Assembly (NCBI GenBank): GCA_964639245.1 | Contig: CAZXCU010000018.1 | Span: forward strand, 1-64,000 | Source: SB15 sp964639245 | Lineage (GTDB): Bacteria; Chloroflexota; Anaerolineae; Aggregatilineales; J027 | Direction of reading: 5' to 3' | Length of the DNA: 64,000 nt | Part shown: piece after piece, positions 58,826 through 64,000 of the stretch | Position numbering within the stretch: the first letter of the stretch is position 1 | Layout of the letters: every line of letters starts with the position of its first letter | The notes under the pieces: model-generated | The model's input: only the letters and a program-made list of their open reading frames with translations | What the model was told of the DNA's origin: nothing | Database searches by the model: none | Translations under genes and position numbers: made by a program

Positions 58826-59695
58826 TCAGTTATTCGACTTCCACCGGACGACCAACTTTTCCACCAGTGCAACCACCGTGAAAAACAAAATTCCCAGCAA
58901 CGCAGTAATGAGATTGGTTGCCCACAAACGCGGCGGAGCAGATGTATAGTATTGCGCGTAATTGATAATCGCGCCCCCCAACCCTTCCTGAATACCGGAG
59001 GGCAGTTCTCCAATGACCGCCCCGACCACACTGGCAGGTGCGGTAATTTTCAGCGCGGTAAAAATATAGGGAATTGAGTTGGGTAAACGCAGTTTGAACA
59101 AAATCTCTATCGGACTCGCCGCATACGATTTCATGAGTTCCATCGCGGTTTGTGGCACATCCGCCAACCCACGCAGGGCATAAATCGTTACGGGGAAAAA
59201 TGCCAGATACGCCGCAATGATAGGCACACCGAGTTCTGAAATATCCGCTTTGGAAGCCCAGATAACCACCATGGGCGCAATTGCTAAAATGGGTACGGTC
59301 TGAGAAGCGACCACAAACGGCATAAGTCCGCGTTGTAAAATCGGGAAATGCACAAAAACCACCGCCAGCACCAGTCCTAAAATCGTCCCCATCGTAAAGC
59401 CAAGCAAGGCTTCTTTGGCGGTAAAAAATGCCGCTTCGAGCAGCACTTCAATTAAAGGTGGGCCGTTGCGCTGGGCAGGCTCATTCAAAGATTCGGCAAT
59501 ATCGCGCAGGTGGGGCATATTGACATCGCGGGCAACGTTCATTCCTATCGAGAAGGAACCGATTTTTAAGTTGTAATTGTTGGCACGCCCAATTTCTTTG
59601 AAGCCTTCCCACCCCACTATAAGGATGAGCAGAATCCCTAGCGAATAAAAAATCGTAATAATATTTTCGCGGTTAATTGGAAAAATCTTTTGCAT
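58826..59695 (-). CDS. ABC permease, SsuC/ThiX-type
   Basis: A 289-residue permease with an N-terminal helix and a soluble extracytoplasmic insertion (IGMNVARDVNMPHLRDIAESLN, cut to VARDVNMPHLRDIAESL), then the BPD_transp_1 domain. The coupling loop is AMELMKSYAASPIEILFKLRLPN, cut here to SYAASPIEILFKLRLPN, and GAVIGELPSGIQEGLG follows. It is first in the operon and pairs with the larger permease downstream to form a heterodimeric channel. The region before it has no TPP or FMN riboswitch pattern. Confidence 0.92.
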   Translation of the reverse strand: MQKIFPINRENIITIFYSLGILLILIVGWEGFKEIGRANNYNLKIGSFSIGMNVARDVNMPHLRDIAESLNEPAQRNGPPLIEVLLEAAFFTAKEALLGFTMGTILGLVLAVVFVHFPILQRGLMPFVVASQTVPILAIAPMVVIWASKADISELGVPIIAAYLAFFPVTIYALRGLADVPQTAMELMKSYAASPIEILFKLRLPNSIPYIFTALKITAPASVVGAVIGELPSGIQEGLGGAIINYAQYYTSAPPRLWATNLITALLGILFFTVVALVEKLVVRWKSNN

Positions 59696-59830
59696 CTGTT
59701 TCCTCTACCCGACTGCCTATTTTAACGCAATTTAACGCTTGCCAAAATAGCAGTTGTAGCTTGTGTGTTCATTTTCACAATTTAGCGCTATGATATTGGG
59801 CAATTTCCCAGTTTTTTGGAGTGATGTTGT
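59696..59830. promoter_or_regulatory. Divergent promoter region with phased repeats
   Basis: This 135-base gap separates the divergent importer and dehydrogenase genes. TTTAACGC occurs at 59721-59728 and 59731-59738, exactly one helical turn apart, and TTTAGCGC recurs near 59783. The repeats could be an operator. On the minus strand TAAAAT lies inside the repeat region and may be a -10. No convincing -35 is seen. Confidence 0.35.
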
Positions 59831-61285
59831 ATGGCAGACAGGTTAAAAAACTACATTCATGGTGAATGGGTCGAGTCGAGTGCTGAAGGATTTACCCCCG
59901 TTATTAATCCCGCAACCTGCGAAGTTTTAGCGGAAACTCCGCATTCCGCCCGTGCTGAAGTAGATGCAGCCGCCCAATCTTCCTATGAAGCCTATCAGGA
60001 ATGGCGGCAGACACCAGCAGTCAAGCGGGTGCGCTACCTGCACAATTTCAAAAATTTACTGGAAGAAAATTTTGAAGAATTCGCCAAAATTGTGGTTAAG
60101 GAAAACGGCAAAACGATGGACGAAGCACGCGGCGAAGTGCTGCGCGGCATTGAAAGCGTTGAATTTGCCTTTGGTGTTCCCTCGTTGATGACGGGTTTTA
60201 AGATGGAAGATGTGGCAGCAGGGATTGATGAAACCGCCGAACGTCAGCCAATGGGCGTTTTTGCGGCATTGACCCCGTTTAACTTCCCGATGATGGTGCC
60301 GTTGTGGTTTTTCCCCACCGCCCTTGCCTGCGGGAATACCTATATCGTCAAACCTTCCCCCATGACTCCCCTCAGTATGCAGTTGATGTTTGAACTCATT
60401 GAGGAATCTGGCATCCCTGAAGGGGTGGTGAATCTGGTGCATGGGGATGCAGCAACCGCCCACGCCATTATGGAACATCCCTTGATTCGGGGTGTCTCGT
60501 TTGTGGGGTCGTCGCATGTGGGCAAAATCGTCTATGAAACCTGTGCCAAATATGGCAAACGGGTGCAGGTGCAGGGCGGGGCAAAAAATTATCTTGCGGT
60601 GATGCCCGATGCTGATATTGAAAAAAGTGTTGCCAATATTTTAGGGTCGGCTTATGGCTGCGCCGGGCAGCGTTGTTTGGCAGGTTCGGTGCTGGTAGCG
60701 GTGGGCGATGCCTATGAGCCTGTCCGCGATGCGCTCAAAGAAGAAGCCGCAAAACTCCGGGTCGGTTACGGGCTGGATGGTTCAAGCCAGATGGGAACGG
60801 TTGTTTCGGCGCAGGCCAAGGAACGCATCCAGAACATGATTGAAAAGGGTGTGCAAGAAGGCGCGGAACTGCTGCTGGATGGTCGGAATATTCAGGTCGA
60901 AGGCTACGAATCGGGTAACTTTGTTGGCCCGACCATCTTCGATAAGGTCGATAAAGACATGACCATCGCCAGAGAAGAAATTTTTGGCCCGGTGTTGAGC
61001 ATCATGCACGTTCCTGATTTTGAAACTGCGGTGCAGACCATCAACGCCAGCCGTTACGGAAATGCTGCCAGCATTTTTACCAGCAGTGGACATCATGCCC
61101 GCGAATTTAAATATCGCGTCAATGCTGGCAATATCGGGGTGAACATCGGAGTCGCTGCACCGGCGGCATGGTTCCCCTTTGGAGGGCAAAAAGACTCCTT
61201 CTTCGGGGATACCCACGGACAAGGGCCAGATGCGATTCAATTTTTCACCGACCACAAAGTTGTGATTGAACGGTGGTTTGAATAA
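59831..61285 (+). CDS. mmsA: Methylmalonate-semialdehyde dehydrogenase (CoA-acylating)
   Basis: Oxidises methylmalonate or malonate semialdehyde to propionyl- or acetyl-CoA, in valine and inositol breakdown. The 484-residue ALDH-fold protein has the nucleophile C282 in YGCAGQRCLAG and QGGAKNY at 248-254. In ordinary ALDHs the latter reads ELGGKSP, with the general-base Glu, whereas this replacement by GGAKN is the signature of the acylating MMSDH group. Residues PFNFPMMVPLW and EEIFGPVLS are conserved. It has its own promoter region and a coupled small gene after it. Confidence 0.93.
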   Translation: MADRLKNYIHGEWVESSAEGFTPVINPATCEVLAETPHSARAEVDAAAQSSYEAYQEWRQTPAVKRVRYLHNFKNLLEENFEEFAKIVVKENGKTMDEARGEVLRGIESVEFAFGVPSLMTGFKMEDVAAGIDETAERQPMGVFAALTPFNFPMMVPLWFFPTALACGNTYIVKPSPMTPLSMQLMFELIEESGIPEGVVNLVHGDAATAHAIMEHPLIRGVSFVGSSHVGKIVYETCAKYGKRVQVQGGAKNYLAVMPDADIEKSVANILGSAYGCAGQRCLAGSVLVAVGDAYEPVRDALKEEAAKLRVGYGLDGSSQMGTVVSAQAKERIQNMIEKGVQEGAELLLDGRNIQVEGYESGNFVGPTIFDKVDKDMTIAREEIFGPVLSIMHVPDFETAVQTINASRYGNAASIFTSSGHHAREFKYRVNAGNIGVNIGVAAPAAWFPFGGQKDSFFGDTHGQGPDAIQFFTDHKVVIERWFE

Positions 61286-61668
61286 TGACGCTCAATCAAT
61301 TTGGGGCGGTGATGACCTTTGCCGCAGAATTAGAGGGGCAGCTTGCCGAATTTTATACCCGTGCGGCAGCCGACCACCCCACCGCAAATTTGCAACAACG
61401 GGCAGAGGAGGCGCTCAAGCGTAAGAAAAAGATCGAGATGTCCCGTTCGCGGGATGTGACCGAAATTACGCTTGAACCCATCGACGGGCTGGATGAAGCC
61501 AACTACGCCGTAGATTTTAGCCGCACCGATGCTGCTGCAATTAATACGGTAGAGGCAGTTGTCAAACGGTTCTACGCGGAAGCTGCCCCCAAAATCAATG
61601 TACGGGAGTCGCGCAAGGTGTTGGAGCGCTGTCTCAAGGATCATGAAGCGCTGCCGGCATTAAGCTAA
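61285..61668 (+). CDS. Small helical protein coupled to mmsA
   Basis: A 127-residue protein whose start overlaps the mmsA stop (TAATG). The beginning LNQFGAVMTFAAELEGQLAEFYTRAA, cut to FAAELEGQLAEFYTRAA, resembles the first helix of ferritin-like or rubrerythrin-like four-helix proteins, followed by a basic segment ALKRKKKIEMSRSRDVTE. The metal-binding residues of ferritins are not convincing, so the family is not assigned. It may assist the dehydrogenase. Confidence 0.6.
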   Translation: MTLNQFGAVMTFAAELEGQLAEFYTRAAADHPTANLQQRAEEALKRKKKIEMSRSRDVTEITLEPIDGLDEANYAVDFSRTDAAAINTVEAVVKRFYAEAAPKINVRESRKVLERCLKDHEALPALS

Positions 61669-61676
61669 AAATGAGT

Positions 61677-61698
61677 ATGGGCGGATTTCCCCGCCCAT
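61677..61698. terminator. Hairpin between convergent genes
   Basis: ATGGGCGG (61677-61684) and CCGCCCAT (61691-61698) pair over 8 bases with a 6-base loop. A T-rich stretch follows on the minus strand (CATTTTTAG). It ends both genes. Confidence 0.65.
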
Positions 61699-61701
61699 CG
61701 T

Positions 61702-64000
61702 TTATTCTTCCGGGCCGAGTTCCAAAATGCGTTCAAAGAGACGCTGGCGTTCGGCCTCATCTTCCTCAATATCTGCGGCTGCGCGTAAATCTTCCCGTGC
61801 TGCGTCCACATCACCTAAGACCAAATACACATCGGCGCGTTCTTCATAAACAAACGGCGTATATATTTCATTGGTTGCGGCGGTGTAAAACGCTAGGGCG
61901 GTTTCATAATCTTCAGCCTCGACTGCTATTCTTGCGCGGTCAAGCTGGATATTGTGTTCGTAGCGCATATTCATAAAGAATCCCTCGTAGGGAGTGCCTT
62001 CAATTGCGGCAAAAATTGCTAAGGCTTCTGCCAAATCTCCATCCTGATACCACTTGAGCAAGGCCAACAAATACCGCGCTTCCGGGACATCATCAGATGA
62101 AAAGGCAATGACAACCTGCGCCCAAGCCTGCGCCTGTTCATAATCCCCAGCTCGATAAGCGGTGTAGGCCAGCGTCATATAATGCCCGCGCTCGTCATTG
62201 GCTTCATCGGTCATGCTATAGGCCAATTGCAGCGCAAAATCGGTTTGTTCGGTCTGGATCAAAGCACCAAGCAAATGACTGGCTTCATACAAGGCACTTG
62301 GCCGCGCTACAGAGTAGGTTTTGAGGGGTTCAATGGCTTCCGCATCATCCCCAAGGGTGTACCAGAACATGCCAGCCGCAAGGGCATAGCGATAGCCCCG
62401 CGCTCCCATGTCAAGGGCTTGATGGAAGGTGTCTTCCGCTTCTTCATCGCGGTCATGTCGCCAATACGCCCACGCCAAGCGCCAGACGGTTTCAGGATTT
62501 TCGGGCGCAAGGGTATAGGCCAATTGTGCATTTTCTAAGCTAGCAGCCGCATCATCAACTGACCAATGATGGGCAATTTCAAAGAGGATAATGAAACCCA
62601 ACGGATTTTCGGGGGCAAGTTCAATGATGCGGTTGGCATCTGCCCGCGCTGCATCCACTTCAAGGATTTCTAGGGAAATCAATGCCCGCACCGCCAAAAG
62701 TTCGATGTTGTCTGGTTCAGCCGCCAGCCGTTCGTTCACAATTTCCAGTACGGTATAGAGATTTTCAGTGAGCAGCAGGGCATCGAATTCATCCAGCGTC
62801 GGATTCAACCCTGACAAAATCGGGATGCTTAATTCGGATTCGGTCAGTTCATATTCGATAGGCGGGTTGATCACATCGACCGCCTCATCCCCCCAATATA
62901 AATCCACGACTTTCTGTTTGAGTCGTTCACGTTCGGCGAGAGAGTCATTTCCTAGAATGCTAAAAGCTTCCCGTAAGTTATTGAGGGCGGATTCTGAATC
63001 TCCCAAAGCAAGGTAACTGTCGGCTTGGCCTTCTAAGGCAGCAGCGCCGAGTGCGCCTTCCTCAATGGCTAGGGTATAGGCCGCAAGTGCTTCGTCGTGC
63101 AATCCTGCTTCGGCAAAAATCTTCGCACGGTCAAAACGAACGGTATGTCCAAATCGGGGGGTTAAATACGGTTCGCCGTAGTAAAGAACCTCCAGAAGCG
63201 GGTCAAGATAGGACATTGCGGCTTGTACATCCCCGTCCGCTGCCCACGCGGTTAGCCCCATCACGTATTGGGCGGAATAGGCCTCCGACGAAAGCGCCAT
63301 GCCATTTTGCGCCCATGTTGTGGCCTGTTCATACGCTCCGGCACGGTAGGCAATATACGCCAGCACCGCATAATCAGTGGCATCGGCGTTGCCCCACCAG
63401 AATTCATCCCCCCATTCAAACGCACGGGCGATTTCAAGGGCTTCTTCCGTCCGCCCTAATTCAATCAAGGTTCTGGCAAGAAATATCAGGGTGAATTCAT
63501 TTTTCAGTTGGCTGCTGTGTGCCAATTGGAGATAGGGTTCAGCCCGTTCATAATCTTCGACGGCGTTATACAGCATATCACCGGCAAAATAGGTAAATCC
63601 CATGCCGCTCGCGCCTAGAGCAACCGCTTGCTCAAACAATTCGGTATAACGCGGGTAATAATCGCTCGATTGCTGGTAATAAGCGTGTGCCAAACGCCAC
63701 AAAATATGCGGATTCTCCGGGAAGCGCTGGTTGGCCTCTTCAAGAATTTGGGCTGCCCCTGCCATATCATTGACAGGCCAATTGGACAGCACATCCGCAC
63801 GGGCGATGTATCCCAACGGGCTGTCCGGCACAAGTTCGATGATCCGGTCAGCATCGGCGAATGCAGCCTCTGAATCTCCTTGTTCAACCAACCAACCCAC
63901 ACGAACAAACAGTGCTTCACTATTGGCCGGATTTTCTTCCAACAACTGAGTCACGCGCTGCAAGGCGGCTTCATTTTGCCCGGTCAGAATGAGCGTATCT
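61702..64000 (-). CDS. Large TPR protein (5' end outside the window)
   Basis: The open frame continues to the right edge with no start (the codons before 63963 read DTLILTGQNEAAL), so the N-terminus is missing. At least 765 residues are visible. They form TPR units such as SEALFVRVGWLVEQGDSEAAFADADRII (cut to ALFVRVGWLVEQGDSEAAF) and ENPHILWRLAHAYYQQ. The visible part is two similar halves of about 370 residues. It is very acidic and ends EDEAERQRLFERILELGPEE. No signal sequence is visible in the window. It is probably an interaction scaffold, and its transcription ends at the hairpin at 61677. Confidence 0.85.
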   Translation of the reverse strand, partial: DTLILTGQNEAALQRVTQLLEENPANSEALFVRVGWLVEQGDSEAAFADADRIIELVPDSPLGYIARADVLSNWPVNDMAGAAQILEEANQRFPENPHILWRLAHAYYQQSSDYYPRYTELFEQAVALGASGMGFTYFAGDMLYNAVEDYERAEPYLQLAHSSQLKNEFTLIFLARTLIELGRTEEALEIARAFEWGDEFWWGNADATDYAVLAYIAYRAGAYEQATTWAQNGMALSSEAYSAQYVMGLTAWAADGDVQAAMSYLDPLLEVLYYGEPYLTPRFGHTVRFDRAKIFAEAGLHDEALAAYTLAIEEGALGAAALEGQADSYLALGDSESALNNLREAFSILGNDSLAERERLKQKVVDLYWGDEAVDVINPPIEYELTESELSIPILSGLNPTLDEFDALLLTENLYTVLEIVNERLAAEPDNIELLAVRALISLEILEVDAARADANRIIELAPENPLGFIILFEIAHHWSVDDAAASLENAQLAYTLAPENPETVWRLAWAYWRHDRDEEAEDTFHQALDMGARGYRYALAAGMFWYTLGDDAEAIEPLKTYSVARPSALYEASHLLGALIQTEQTDFALQLAYSMTDEANDERGHYMTLAYTAYRAGDYEQAQAWAQVVIAFSSDDVPEARYLLALLKWYQDGDLAEALAIFAAIEGTPYEGFFMNMRYEHNIQLDRARIAVEAEDYETALAFYTAATNEIYTPFVYEERADVYLVLGDVDAAREDLRAAADIEEDEAERQRLFERILELGPEE

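Noticed and set aside
59696..59760. TPP or FMN riboswitch before the NMT1/THI5-type importer
   Set aside because: The sequence lacks the conserved cores and is too short after the likely promoter.
1..64000. tRNA or rRNA genes
   Set aside because: No cloverleaf arm pattern such as a GGTTCRA T-loop was seen in the short intergenic gaps, and no rRNA-like stretch. A tRNAscan run would settle this.

Overview
The window reads as a chromosome segment of an uncultured or little-studied member of the phylum Chloroflexota, probably class Anaerolineae. This is inferred from gene content and protein style: a DUF5679-type zinc ribbon, a MurA with aspartate in place of the catalytic cysteine, large TPR, beta-propeller and HEAT proteins, secreted proteins with Thr/Pro-rich linkers, a DUF309 protein with a receiver-like N-terminus, and methylmalonate-semialdehyde dehydrogenase. 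I cannot confirm the taxonomy without a search. Gene density is high. No intergenic gap reaches 300 bases, and I see no tRNA, rRNA, CRISPR array, transposase or prophage gene.

Layout. Positions 1-1533: tail of tsaE, tsaB and a family-4 uracil-DNA glycosylase, in one operon. 1764-5435: a peptide-type ABC importer (binding protein and two permeases, no ATPase genes). 5538-10891 (minus strand): a LOG-family hydrolase, a GT39-type glycosyltransferase, a membrane-anchored glycosidase and a secreted discoidin-domain protein. 10996-14613: a winged-helix AAA ATPase, a zinc ribbon-TIR protein, a pRiA4b ORF-3-like protein and a HEAT-repeat protein, the most plausible place for an unusual signalling or defence module. 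14737-15363: a LysE exporter. 15421-15535: a long imperfect palindrome. 15646-21796: a surface-polysaccharide operon (deacetylase, methyltransferase, GT2, GT4, O-antigen ligase/polymerase with TPRs). 21890-27013 (minus): DEAD-box helicase, beta-propeller, MurA, a membrane protein and an unknown protein. 27140-34958: FG-GAP/cytochrome c fusion, DUF309 protein, beta-propeller/SH3 protein, homoserine dehydrogenase, GH1 glycosidase and a phosphoesterase.

34962-43301: thiD with a coupled 39-residue membrane peptide, an FHA protein, a zinc membrane protease, a CtpA-type protease, a V4R plus ADP-ribosylglycohydrolase pair, a RluD-type pseudouridine synthase, RNase HII and a divergent glycerol-1-phosphate dehydrogenase-like protein. 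43421-48126: alpha/beta hydrolase, ParA/MinD-like ATPase, AI-2E-type permease, two small unknown proteins and a THUMP-like methyltransferase. 48130-53504 (minus): folC, lon and a beta-propeller lipoprotein, start-to-stop coupled. 53655-55034: a secreted protein with FlgD-type motifs. 55106-59695 (minus): a four-gene NMT1/THI5-type ABC importer with an unusually long second permease. 59831-61668: methylmalonate-semialdehyde dehydrogenase and a small partner. 61702-64000: a large TPR protein cut by the window edge.

Functional themes. Surface and envelope work is prominent (polysaccharide operon, GT39 and glycosidase, MurA, several secreted beta-propellers). Nutrient uptake is represented by the oligopeptide importer and the NMT1/THI5-type importer, and thiD could salvage a pyrimidine imported by the latter. 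Proteolysis and quality control are represented by Lon, CtpA and the zinc membrane protease. Regulation visible in the DNA includes several sigma-70-like promoters, many perfect-stem hairpins at operon ends, and a 5'-terminal hairpin with a U-tract at the start of the RNA-helicase transcript.
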